From contig JAFARW010000093.1 of assembly GCA_019245275.1 (NCBI GenBank), positions 1-17,582 on the forward strand: a stretch of 17,582 nt of DNA, in the 5' to 3' direction. The position numbers and the translations under genes were made by a program. The notes below the pieces were generated by a model, which did not search any database, was not told where the DNA came from, and worked only from the letters and a program-made list of their open reading frames with translations. The stretch is from Vulcanimicrobiota bacterium. GTDB taxonomy: Bacteria > Vulcanimicrobiota > Vulcanimicrobiia > Vulcanimicrobiales > Vulcanimicrobiaceae. Below are positions 1 to 6,255 of the stretch, piece after piece. The first letter of the stretch is position 1; each line of letters opens with the position of its first letter.

Positions 1-110
1 ACATCGCGGGTCTCGCCGCGCGTGGCTAGCCGAAGCTGAAGCGGCTCTTCGTTCGCGACGTCATCGAAACGCGGCTCCCGCCGGCCGTCGCCATACGCGA
101 CGATCGACAT
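1..110 (-). CDS. fdhD: FdhD, formate dehydrogenase accessory sulfurtransferase (N-terminal fragment)
   Basis: The minus strand from an ATG at 110 reads 36 codons and then leaves the window. The visible peptide contains DDVANEEPLQLRL near residues 16-28, which resembles the (V/A)xEEPLxIRL segment close to the N-terminus of FdhD proteins. In known members FdhD carries sulfur from a cysteine desulfurase (IscS) to the bis-MGD molybdenum cofactor of formate dehydrogenase. The start is 31 bases after the stop of the outer-membrane protein gene on the same strand, so the two may be cotranscribed. The catalytic cysteines lie outside the window and cannot be checked. The identification rests on one short motif. 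A mobA gene at the other end of the window fits a molybdoenzyme-using organism. Confidence 0.6.
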   Translation of the reverse strand, partial: MSIVAYGDGRREPRFDDVANEEPLQLRLATRGETRD

Positions 111-141
111 TGAGCTCGCGCTTCGCGGCGTCGTCGATGAG

Positions 142-822
142 TCACCCATTGGACGTACAATTTGCAGCATGCCCGTGCGGCGCGACAATAACTTGATATC
201 CGGCATAGAATAACACGCGCGCGGATGAGTGGATCAGCGACCGGCCAACGGCGAGCATGATCGCATGCCGTTCGCCGATCTGATAGGTGTATCCGACGTT
301 GAAGTTCGTTCGAAACTCGCCGGCTGGCGAGCGCGGCCTGGAATGAAAAAACTCGACGCCGAGTGCAGAACCGCCCGGCAGCTCATGTTGCAGTGCCACT
401 CCCGAGAAGACGATGTTTTGAGAGATCCCGCCGCCGCCGAAGGCGGTCCACGGTCCCCACGATTTTTGCAACCAGATCGGAAGGAATGTCTCTGAAGTCC
501 CATCGCTTTTGAACGTAATGCTCGGCAGAAAGGCGACCTGCGGGCGCGTCGCATTTTCGGTCACAAAACGGAGCGCAGAGCCTAGTTGAACCTCGCCAGA
601 TTGTCCTGCGATCGACACTTCGATGTTCTGCGTTGGTCCGTAGTCAATTTCACCGGTCGGCGTTGACGTCGCCATATCCGAGCCTTGGCGGGCTTGCGCA
701 ATGTCGACCTCGATATTGTGACATGCGACGGGGACCGGATCGTCAGTTTCGAAAGGCGGTCCGGCGAACGCATTGGCGGTAGAGAGAAACAAGATTGCGC
801 AGAGTGCCCCGCCGCCGAACAA
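142..822 (-). CDS. Exported outer-membrane beta-barrel protein, putative transporter-like family
   Basis: The frame ends with TGA at 142-144. A hydrophobic signal segment ending ANAFAG is followed by GPPFETDDPVPV, then alternating strands such as FLPIWLQKSWGPWTAFGGGG and FNVGYTYQIGERH. GPPFxTDDPxPV and LPxWLQKSxGPWxxxGGGG recall a family of small Gram-negative barrel proteins often labelled transporter without proven function. The mature part is about 200 residues, shorter than the roughly 250 I expect, with the region after GEIDYGPTQNIEV compressed. The start is uncertain. The coordinates use a TTG at 820-822, which leaves a signal peptide without basic residues. The basic stretch RGKR lies just upstream without an ATG, GTG or TTG; the next candidates reach up to 1026 and would overlap the divergent gene. 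It may share a transcript with fdhD downstream. Confidence 0.6.
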   Translation of the reverse strand: MFGGGALCAILFLSTANAFAGPPFETDDPVPVACHNIEVDIAQARQGSDMATSTPTGEIDYGPTQNIEVSIAGQSGEVQLGSALRFVTENATRPQVAFLPSITFKSDGTSETFLPIWLQKSWGPWTAFGGGGISQNIVFSGVALQHELPGGSALGVEFFHSRPRSPAGEFRTNFNVGYTYQIGERHAIMLAVGRSLIHSSARVLFYAGYQVIVAPHGHAANCTSNG

Positions 823-870
823 AGCGATAAGCGCCAGGGAGACACAACGTTTGCCGCGTAACCGCGCAGC

Positions 871-2544
871 GTGAAGCGATTCGTTCGGATTGCCGGGATT
901 GCGTTCGTAGTCGCCATGCTCGCGCCTTTCGTGCAGCAGGCACGGGCGGTTTCTCCACCGCTCACCGCTGCAGCTCGCAATCACTTGATCGCTCACCGAA
1001 TCAATCACGTCTTCATCATCTACCAAGAGAACCGCTCATTCGACAACGAGTTCGGAACTTTTCCTGGCGCAAATGGGGTTTGGTCTCTTGGCGCGCGTAT
1101 GCACGGTTTCTATCAACAAGTTTCGCCGACTCGGCCCCTAGTGACGCCGTTCAAGATCACCGATCCGGACGTCTACTATGAAAACAATGCCCGCGCCGTT
1201 CTGAACGAAGCGATCGACGACGGCAAGATGGACAAATTTGGAACCGCTCAAGCCAATGCCCTAAAGGTAGGCACAGAGGCGCAGCGGGCATCCGTCGGCG
1301 CCGAGACGATGTACCATCTCGACTGTGACACGATTCCGTTCACCTGGGCTTTTGCAAAGCGCTTTACGTTGTTCGACAACTTCTTTCAAGCGTTGCGCAG
1401 TCCGTCGACGCCAAGCAACGTCGAGATCATTGCCGCGCAAAATGGCTTGACGCAATACGCTCGCCATCCAGACCTGCTGCCGTCGAACGTCGACCTTCCC
1501 GGCGATCCGATCTTCGTCGATCTCGACCCCCACTTCGGTCCATATGAAAAGCAGAAGCCGAGTTATCAAATCGATCAGACCTACGCGAACATTTTGCTAA
1601 CGCTGCAGCGTCAAAGCGTGAAATCGGTCGTCAACGACGCGGATGACATCCGTAAAGACAAGGCCGCCATCGCAAAACTTGGGTCGAGCGCGATTCCTTG
1701 GCGTTGGTATGAGGAGGGCTACTCGGATCCGCAACGTGGTGGCTTTATCTCGCATCATGCTGCGCCCCAATACTTTGGCTACGTCGTCAAGAACGATATC
1801 ATGCACAGCCAGATGCGGGACCTGACGACGTTCTTCACCGATTTATCTTCAGGCGGTTTGCCGGCGCGCGGACTCTTCTACCTCAAAGGCGGCTCCCAAA
1901 ATTTACTCGGTCTGCATCCGGCAAACAAAGATCCGGCGGTCCAAAGTGCCTTTAACGGCGATGACGACCACCCCGGCTACACCGATCAGCAGATCGCGGA
2001 AGCATTTGTTGCGTCGCTTGTCGGCGCGATTGCGCGCTCCCGTTATTGGAATGATTCAGCGATCGTGATTACGTGGGATGATTCGGGCGGTTATTGGGAT
2101 CACGTTCCGCCGCACGATTTCGAACGCTGTCCGGACGGCCAGCCGTGCGGTGACGGCGAACGCGTCCCCGCCATCGTAATCTCGCCATTTGCGAAATCCG
2201 GCGCGATCGTTCATTCGCTCAGCGATCAGGATTCGGTTTTGAAGTTCGTCGAAACGGTGTTCAGGCTGCCGGCGCTCGCCTCGCTGCCGGATGAGAAGCC
2301 CTACATGCCGTTGGGACCGCGCGACGGGAATGCGTTGCTTTCAAATCTTTCGTATGCGTTCGATGACGGCCGTTTAACGGGAACGAGCGCGCCGATTCCG
2401 GCGAGCAACGCAATTTTCGATCAGCAAGCGATCGCGACGATTCCGGCGCCGGTGACGTGTGCTGATATCGGCGTCGTGCCCGCAACGCCACCACCGGGAA
2501 TCAGCGATGCCCCGCCAAGTTGGTTCAACCCAAGGCCGTTCTAG
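871..2544 (+). CDS. Secreted phosphoesterase, phospholipase C / acid phosphatase family (PF04185)
   Basis: This 557-residue protein has a Sec-type signal peptide (residues 1-26, cleaved near QARA). Family motifs are clear: YQENRSFDN at 51-59 holds the Glu-Asn pair of the active site, RSPSTPSNVEII at about 176-187 should hold the Ser/Thr nucleophile, and TWDDSGGYWDHVPP from about residue 401 supplies the metal-binding acids. RVPAIVISPFAKSG and SLSDQDSVLKFVE complete the C-terminal fold. Known members hydrolyse phosphomonoesters or phospholipids in the periplasm or outside the cell; the exact substrate cannot be read from sequence. The GTG at 871 is the only usable start, because TAA at 859-861 stops the frame upstream, and no good Shine-Dalgarno sequence precedes it. 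Its TAG stop overlaps the stop of the convergent small membrane protein gene. Confidence 0.9.
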   Translation: MKRFVRIAGIAFVVAMLAPFVQQARAVSPPLTAAARNHLIAHRINHVFIIYQENRSFDNEFGTFPGANGVWSLGARMHGFYQQVSPTRPLVTPFKITDPDVYYENNARAVLNEAIDDGKMDKFGTAQANALKVGTEAQRASVGAETMYHLDCDTIPFTWAFAKRFTLFDNFFQALRSPSTPSNVEIIAAQNGLTQYARHPDLLPSNVDLPGDPIFVDLDPHFGPYEKQKPSYQIDQTYANILLTLQRQSVKSVVNDADDIRKDKAAIAKLGSSAIPWRWYEEGYSDPQRGGFISHHAAPQYFGYVVKNDIMHSQMRDLTTFFTDLSSGGLPARGLFYLKGGSQNLLGLHPANKDPAVQSAFNGDDDHPGYTDQQIAEAFVASLVGAIARSRYWNDSAIVITWDDSGGYWDHVPPHDFERCPDGQPCGDGERVPAIVISPFAKSGAIVHSLSDQDSVLKFVETVFRLPALASLPDEKPYMPLGPRDGNALLSNLSYAFDDGRLTGTSAPIPASNAIFDQQAIATIPAPVTCADIGVVPATPPPGISDAPPSWFNPRPF

Positions 2545-2717
2545 TTTGGCTTCTCAAAGACGCTGAATGTCAGCGTTGCTAGCAAAATGACGATCAATGC
2601 GAGGCCCGCGTAAGCTGGAGCCGCGCGCGTCAGCGCAAGGGCTACGAAGACTGCGATTGCGAGTCCAATCGGCGTCACGAGCGAGCTGCCGACCAAGAAC
2701 TGGTAGGCAGCTTTCAC
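2541..2717 (-). CDS. Small two-helix membrane protein (58 aa), coupled to the COG4280-type gene
   Basis: A GTG at 2715-2717 overlaps the TGA stop of the upstream membrane protein gene (GTGA), a typical arrangement for translational coupling. The product is 58 residues with two hydrophobic segments, LVTPIGLAIAVFVALALT at about 14-31 and AGLALIVILLATLTFSVF at about 37-54, joined by a short loop with one arginine. I do not recognise a named family. Its position suggests it partners or stabilises the larger membrane protein encoded just before it; this is inference from overlap only. Longer versions of this frame exist upstream but read arginine-rich antisense-type sequence, so the GTG start is preferred. 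Its stop codon lies in the CTAG shared with the convergent phosphoesterase gene. Confidence 0.7.
   Translation of the reverse strand: MKAAYQFLVGSSLVTPIGLAIAVFVALALTRAAPAYAGLALIVILLATLTFSVFEKPN
2561..2575. other. Short perfect inverted repeat near two convergent gene ends
   Basis: CGCTGA and TCAGCG flank the trinucleotide ATG (2567-2569), and one more A-T pair at 2560/2576 extends the stem to seven pairs. It lies about 16 bases past the phosphoesterase stop and inside the last codons of the opposing small gene. There is no T-run on the plus strand, so it is at best a weak terminator or a 3'-end stabilising hairpin. Confidence 0.3.
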
Positions 2718-3436
2718 GCGGTGAGCGGACGCAGGCGGCGCAGCCACGCAACGAGCGCGACGCTCCATACGATGTTGATCGCGATGACGGCGAGGAGCGT
2801 TGCGTCGCGTAATGGCCAGGCGATGCCTAGGCCTTCGCCGGTCCAGTACGTTCCGAATGAGATCAGCATGACCCCAACGACAAACTTCATCAGATTTTCC
2901 GGCACACGGGAGAATGGATGGCGCAGCACGATTGCAACGCCGATCACAACGAGCGCCGCCGCCGCTGCGCCGATCGATGCCCAAGCAAAGCCGGCCGTTG
3001 CGGCCGCTCCGAGCGTGATCACGATAACCGCGATCTCCAATCCCTCAACGAGCACGCCGTTGAACGAGGTGACAAATCCGAGTCGCTGTTCCCGAGCGTC
3101 TTTGAGCGCCTCTACTTGACGCGCAAAGATCGCGCTCTCATCGTGCAGCGCCTTGCGCCCACAAGCGCGCCAAATCGCTTTGCGCAGCCAAGTGAATCCG
3201 AAGAGTACCAAAAAAATACCGATTACCAGTTGCAGCGCGCCGAGCGGCACGAAATGAACCAGCGCGGGACCCGTAATGAGAATAATTGCCGTCAGCGCCG
3301 CGCACGCCCACGCCGCCCCGCGTAGAGCCGGCGCCCAACCCTGGGTATAACCGACGGCGAGCACGATCGTTACCGCTTCGACCGCCTCGACGGCCGACGC
3401 AACGAACGCGGTTGCGGCTAAAAGAAGTGGATGCAC
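2714..3436 (-). CDS. Polytopic membrane protein, COG4280-like, with duplicated ExxE motifs
   Basis: The protein has 240 residues and about six transmembrane segments in two similar halves. Each half starts with an acidic helix motif: VEAVEAVTIVLAVG near residues 16-29 and VEGLEIAVIVITLG near 129-142. A soluble loop with WLRKAIWRACGRKALHDE and EVALKDAR-like charge separates them. ENLMKFVVGVMLISFGTYWTGEG near 180-202 is a strong family signature. I recognise it as the uncharacterised COG4280 type. The paired ExxE helices look like cation-transporter architectures (FTR1 or GDT1-like), which suggests metal or proton transport, but that is inference. The start is GTG at 3434-3436, because an in-frame TGA within the adjacent repeat closes the frame upstream. 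It overlaps the next gene by GTGA. Confidence 0.75.
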   Translation of the reverse strand: MHPLLLAATAFVASAVEAVEAVTIVLAVGYTQGWAPALRGAAWACAALTAIILITGPALVHFVPLGALQLVIGIFLVLFGFTWLRKAIWRACGRKALHDESAIFARQVEALKDAREQRLGFVTSFNGVLVEGLEIAVIVITLGAAATAGFAWASIGAAAAALVVIGVAIVLRHPFSRVPENLMKFVVGVMLISFGTYWTGEGLGIAWPLRDATLLAVIAINIVWSVALVAWLRRLRPLTA

Positions 3437-3443
3437 TGCTGCG

Positions 3444-3468
3444 GCCCTTCGACAAGCTCAGGGTGACA
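3444..3468. repeat. Single copy of a dispersed CCCTTCGACAAGCTCAGGG-type repeat
   Basis: The bases CCCTTCGACAAGCTCAGGG followed by TGACA match a short, imperfectly palindromic element that I recognise from intergenic regions of many unrelated bacteria. When translated by accident it yields tell-tale peptides such as SLSKG or FDKLRVT. Here it sits between two divergent genes, immediately upstream of the COG4280-type gene. On the minus strand it supplies both the in-frame TGA that bounds that gene and a GAAGGG about 8 bases before its GTG start. I found no second copy in the window. Confidence 0.65.
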
Positions 3469-3575
3469 GCCTCAATGGTGCGATGGTTTTGAAAGCGGTT
3501 TTTTAGATAAGGCGTTGAAACCGACGGACCCGCGGAGCGGAGCGCCAAGCAATGCGCGAAGTGCGTTGCATTTTG

Positions 3576-3581
3576 AAAGGG
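3576..3581 (+). promoter_or_regulatory. Ribosome binding site deciding the ilvE start
   Basis: AAAGGG stands 8 bases before GTG 3590 but only 2 before the in-frame GTG at 3584, and far from TTG 3515. This spacing supports 3590 as the start. Confidence 0.5.
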
Positions 3582-3589
3582 CGGTGCCT

Positions 3590-4540
3590 GTGAAACTTGC
3601 AGACACGATTGTCTACACTCAAGGCCAATTCTGTTCGTATGCCGATGCACACGTCGGCCTTCTGACCCACGGCTTGCAGTACGGGACCGGCTGTTTCGAG
3701 GGCATTCGGGGGTATTGGGACGCTCAGGAGCGCGAACTTTATCTGGTCCAGCTCAAAGAGCACTTCGAGCGGCTCGAAACATCGACCAAAATCCTGATGA
3801 TGCGGCTGCCGCATTCGGTGGCAGAATTGTCGGAGATTGCGGTTGAGCTTTGCCGGCGCAACAACTTCGAAATGGACGTGTACATACGGCCATTTATGTT
3901 CAAATCGGCTGAAGACATCGGCGTCCGGCTTCACGACGTCCCCGAACAGCTTGCAATCGTGCCCGTTCCATTCAAGCCTTACCTTGACGCCAGCGATGGC
4001 TTGCGTTGCTGTGTAAGCTCCTGGCGCCGTGTCGATGACGCCTGCGCCCCACCGCGCGCGAAGGTCACGGGTCTTTACGTGAACTCCGCGCTTGCCAAGA
4101 GCGAGGCGCATTTGAGCGGTTTCGATGAGGCGATCATGCTTTCGGCCGATGGCCACGTATCGGAAGGTTCGGCCGAAAACATCTTTCTTGTGCGTCACGG
4201 CGTAATCTACACGCCGGATCCTTCGCAGAACATTCTCGAAGGGTGCACGCGACGATCGGTCTTACACATCGCACGCGAAGAATTCAATATTCCGATTGTC
4301 GAGCGCGCGGTCGACCGCGGCGAACTCTATGCGGCTCAAGAGATATTCTTCACCGGCACGGCCGTTGGAATCGTGCACGTGGGCTCCGTCGACCACCGTC
4401 GCGTCGGCGACGGCAACGTCGGGCCAATCACGCGTAAGATCGAGCAGTATTACTCGCGCATCGTGCGCGGCGCGGAACCACGCTACCGGCATTGGTTGAC
4501 GGGAGTCTATGGCGCGCGGCGCGCGCCGGTCGGGGTCTAG
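3590..4540 (+). CDS. ilvE: Branched-chain amino acid aminotransferase (fold-type IV PLP enzyme)
   Basis: This cytosolic enzyme transfers the amino group between glutamate and the keto acids of leucine, isoleucine and valine. From GTG at 3590 it has 316 residues, normal for the family. Visible motifs are GLQYGTGCFEGIRGY near the N-terminus, the PLP lysine in PRAKVTGLYVNSALAKSEA (K158), and SADGHVSEGSAENIFLV with the conserved Glu at 192. EGCTRRSVLHIA and FFTGTAVGIVHVGSVD complete the fold. A TTG at 3515 would add 25 unconserved residues. I prefer GTG 3590 because AAAGGG at 3576-3581 lies 8 bases upstream and the product then starts at KLADTIVYTQGQF. D-amino acid or aminodeoxychorismate lyase relatives are less likely given overall length and motifs. 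Confidence 0.88.
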   Translation: MKLADTIVYTQGQFCSYADAHVGLLTHGLQYGTGCFEGIRGYWDAQERELYLVQLKEHFERLETSTKILMMRLPHSVAELSEIAVELCRRNNFEMDVYIRPFMFKSAEDIGVRLHDVPEQLAIVPVPFKPYLDASDGLRCCVSSWRRVDDACAPPRAKVTGLYVNSALAKSEAHLSGFDEAIMLSADGHVSEGSAENIFLVRHGVIYTPDPSQNILEGCTRRSVLHIAREEFNIPIVERAVDRGELYAAQEIFFTGTAVGIVHVGSVDHRRVGDGNVGPITRKIEQYYSRIVRGAEPRYRHWLTGVYGARRAPVGV

Positions 4541-4555
4541 AAGCTAACCTTCTAG
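4537..4555. terminator. Perfect inverted repeat containing both convergent stop codons (ilvE / serine hydrolase)
   Basis: CTAGAAG (4537-4543) and CTTCTAG (4549-4555) form a perfect 7-pair stem with the loop CTAAC. The ilvE stop TAG (4538-4540) lies in the left arm, and the opposing gene's TAG (4552-4554 on the minus strand) lies in the right arm. A T-tract is missing on both sides and the stem is not GC-rich, so function as a bidirectional terminator is possible but unproven. Confidence 0.4.
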
Positions 4556-5565
4556 CGCGGCTTAGCCGTTGGCTCCGCTTGGGGCGCCGCCGAATCATCG
4601 GGCGCCGGCGTAGTCAAATCGTTTTGCACGGGTCCTGTGTCCATCCCCGATGATGCCGGCGTCGTTTGGTCGAGTGCGTCGCCGTTGTTTGCGCGCCAGA
4701 ATCCGAAGCGCTCGATGTCGTGGTACGCGAGGCTCGAAACGCGCCGGATAAAACGGCGCCCGGCGCTCAGCGACGGCAGGTTCGTCGTCATGACGGCGAT
4801 CACGTACGTTTCCGGCGCTCCGAACACGATACCGACGTCGTCGAGCGTGTCGTCCAAGGTACCAGTCTTGTGCGCGATTTGGAGCCCGCTGGGGAGTGGT
4901 TCCGGAATCAGCGTGTTGTGTCGCTGTCCGCTAAGAATCGCAATCATCTCTCGCGATGACCACTCGTCGATCAGCTCGTTTTTCGCCATCTCGGTCAGCA
5001 ATCTGACCATATCCCGCGGCGAGCTGCGCAGCGCATAACGAATGCCGTCCCCGTTTGTGCGGATGTAATCACGCAGGTATGTCTGCAGCAATCCTAAGCT
5101 CGTCATCGTGTGGTTGACGCTCGGCCGGCCGACCAGCCGAAGCAGCATGTTGCTCGCAGTGTTATCGCTGACGGTAATCATCGCGCGCAACAGCGAGACA
5201 ACGCGATATTTCGTCCCCGGTCGCGCGTCTGAGAGCGATCCGGAGCCCCAATCTCGATCCGACGGTAGCAGCGTGACGCGCGTATTCATATCGAAATTGC
5301 CTACCGCCAACTGACGAAAGACTTCGACCATGATTGGGATCTTGATCGTTGAGGCTGCCGGCATGCTCGCCGTCGGATTGATTGCGGAGCTGAGTCCGGT
5401 TTGAAGATCCTCGATCTCCATCGCGACATGACCGGGCGCGCGTGCCGATATGGTTGCAAGTTGCGCTCGCAAATCGGCGAGCGGACCGGGCACGATCGCC
5501 GCGCCCGCGATCGAAGGCGCAAGAAGTAAACTTGCAGCGGCCGTCATGGTAACGATAGGTCGCAT
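4552..5565 (-). CDS. Exported class A beta-lactamase-like serine hydrolase
   Basis: From ATG 5565 the protein has 337 residues with a Sec signal peptide ending near IAGAA. The penicillin-recognising fold is clear: S72-T-I-K75 (SxxK nucleophile), S133-D-N (SDN motif) and K233-T-G-T. The spacing matches class A enzymes almost exactly. The omega-loop glutamate, expected about 36 residues after SDN, is absent; the stretch DYIRTNGDGIRYALRSSPRD contains none. In class A enzymes this Glu drives deacylation, so true beta-lactam hydrolysis is doubtful and a peptidoglycan or other hydrolase role is possible. A Pro/Thr/Asp-rich tail of about 45 residues follows the domain. GGAAGGG at 5572-5578 lies 6 bases before ATG 5565 and decides it over the adjacent TTG. 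Confidence 0.85.
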   Translation of the reverse strand: MRPIVTMTAAASLLLAPSIAGAAIVPGPLADLRAQLATISARAPGHVAMEIEDLQTGLSSAINPTASMPAASTIKIPIMVEVFRQLAVGNFDMNTRVTLLPSDRDWGSGSLSDARPGTKYRVVSLLRAMITVSDNTASNMLLRLVGRPSVNHTMTSLGLLQTYLRDYIRTNGDGIRYALRSSPRDMVRLLTEMAKNELIDEWSSREMIAILSGQRHNTLIPEPLPSGLQIAHKTGTLDDTLDDVGIVFGAPETYVIAVMTTNLPSLSAGRRFIRRVSSLAYHDIERFGFWRANNGDALDQTTPASSGMDTGPVQNDLTTPAPDDSAAPQAEPTAKPR

Positions 5566-5571
5566 CAATCG

Positions 5572-5578
5572 CCCTTCC
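5572..5578 (-). promoter_or_regulatory. Ribosome binding site of the serine hydrolase gene
   Basis: The minus strand reads GGAAGGG, six bases before ATG 5565. It is one of the better Shine-Dalgarno matches in the window and favours this ATG over TTG at 5568. Confidence 0.5.
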
Positions 5579-5630
5579 GCAATCGCGGGTGTTTGATCTG
5601 AAGATACGTCTCGTAGGCGCGGACACCTTT

Positions 5631-6089
5631 ATGAAAGAACGGGCGCCTATGCTCTTAGCGATCACTTTTATAATTGCGAGTTCTATTCGGCCTGACCAAG
5701 TCTACCAGCACGCGCACGTCCCGGTCTTGATCCCATCGGTTTTGCACGCTGAAGACGCGAATCGACGCGTCTACGAATACGTGGAGTCGGCCGAGCGCGG
5801 GACATATAAGATCCGCTTCGACGGTCTGCGAAACTGCTTCGGAGCGGGCGCATGTTACATCGGTTTCGTCAGCGGCGGCACCAAGAATCAATTCTCTGCC
5901 TACCACCCTGCGCAAAGCGTGCGCCTTCAAGACGGGACGCCGGCAACGTTCGTGCCGTTCGGCTGCGGCGGATCGTGCGGCGACTCTCAGATAACTTTCC
6001 GCTGGCACGGCTACTATTATCTGCTCGCCTTGAAAGCGGCGACAGAGACGGAGATGCTTCGCGCGGCAAACTCAATGCTGCCGCACTAG
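5631..6089 (+). CDS. Small secreted protein of unknown function with four cysteines
   Basis: From ATG 5631 the protein has 152 residues. Residues 1-22 look like a signal peptide (MKERAP, then MLLAITFIIASSI). The mature part contains VPVLIPSVLHAED, a YKIRFDGLRNCFGAGACYIGFVSGG segment and a VPFGCGGSCGD segment, giving two close cysteine pairs that may form disulfides outside the cytoplasm. I know similar exported hypothetical proteins with a CNGAxAC-type motif but no function for them. A GTG at 5589 would add 14 residues before the signal peptide and is less likely. The gene diverges from the serine hydrolase with about 65 bases between starts, so a shared promoter region is expected; I see no convincing promoter boxes there. 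Confidence 0.65.
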   Translation: MKERAPMLLAITFIIASSIRPDQVYQHAHVPVLIPSVLHAEDANRRVYEYVESAERGTYKIRFDGLRNCFGAGACYIGFVSGGTKNQFSAYHPAQSVRLQDGTPATFVPFGCGGSCGDSQITFRWHGYYYLLALKAATETEMLRAANSMLPH

Positions 6090-6238
6090 GATCCTACTCG
6101 TGAACCCTGGGGCGTCGGGCCGGGAATCGGCGGAATCGTCGGTGATTCCGGCTCGTCGGGGAGCGGCTGTTCGGGGCCGGGCGGCGTTGAGGGCCCACCG
6201 GGTTGCGGCATTTCCGCTCGGGATGCTGTTGCGTTCAT
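6086..6238 (-). CDS. Proline-rich micro-ORF (50 aa), possible small protein
   Basis: From ATG 6238 this frame gives 50 residues of which about a third are proline, with runs such as STPPGPEQPLPDEPESP and PTIPPIPGPTP. The codons are GC-rich at the third position like the neighbours. The TAG stop lies in the CTAG shared with the convergent secreted protein gene, the same arrangement as at 2541-2544. No Shine-Dalgarno sequence is visible, and its start is only 17 bases from the start of the divergent AI-2E gene, leaving almost no room for a promoter. I recall similar short proline-rich hypothetical proteins in soil bacteria but no function. It may be spurious; the opposite strand reads an equally biased glycine-rich sequence. 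Confidence 0.4.
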   Translation of the reverse strand: MNATASRAEMPQPGGPSTPPGPEQPLPDEPESPTIPPIPGPTPQGSRVGS

Positions 6239-6255
6239 AGCGGGAAGATACCCGC

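Noticed and set aside
823..1026. N-terminal extension of the outer-membrane barrel protein frame up to 1026
   Set aside because: It overlaps the signal peptide and QEN motif region of the divergent phosphoesterase, and its residues look like antisense sequence ahead of a normal signal peptide.
3515..3589. TTG start giving ilvE 25 extra residues
   Set aside because: The added residues are not family-like, and GTG 3590 has a well-spaced ribosome binding site.
3138..3650. 170-residue minus-strand frame crossing the repeat (contains AVTLSLSKG)
   Set aside because: It is antisense and out of frame to the membrane protein and ilvE; the SLSKG peptide is the usual translation artefact of the repeat.
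4511..4527. GC-rich palindrome (GGCGCGC...GCGCGCC) at the end of ilvE as a terminator
   Set aside because: It lies inside conserved-frame coding sequence, has no T-tract, and such alternating GC runs are common here by composition.
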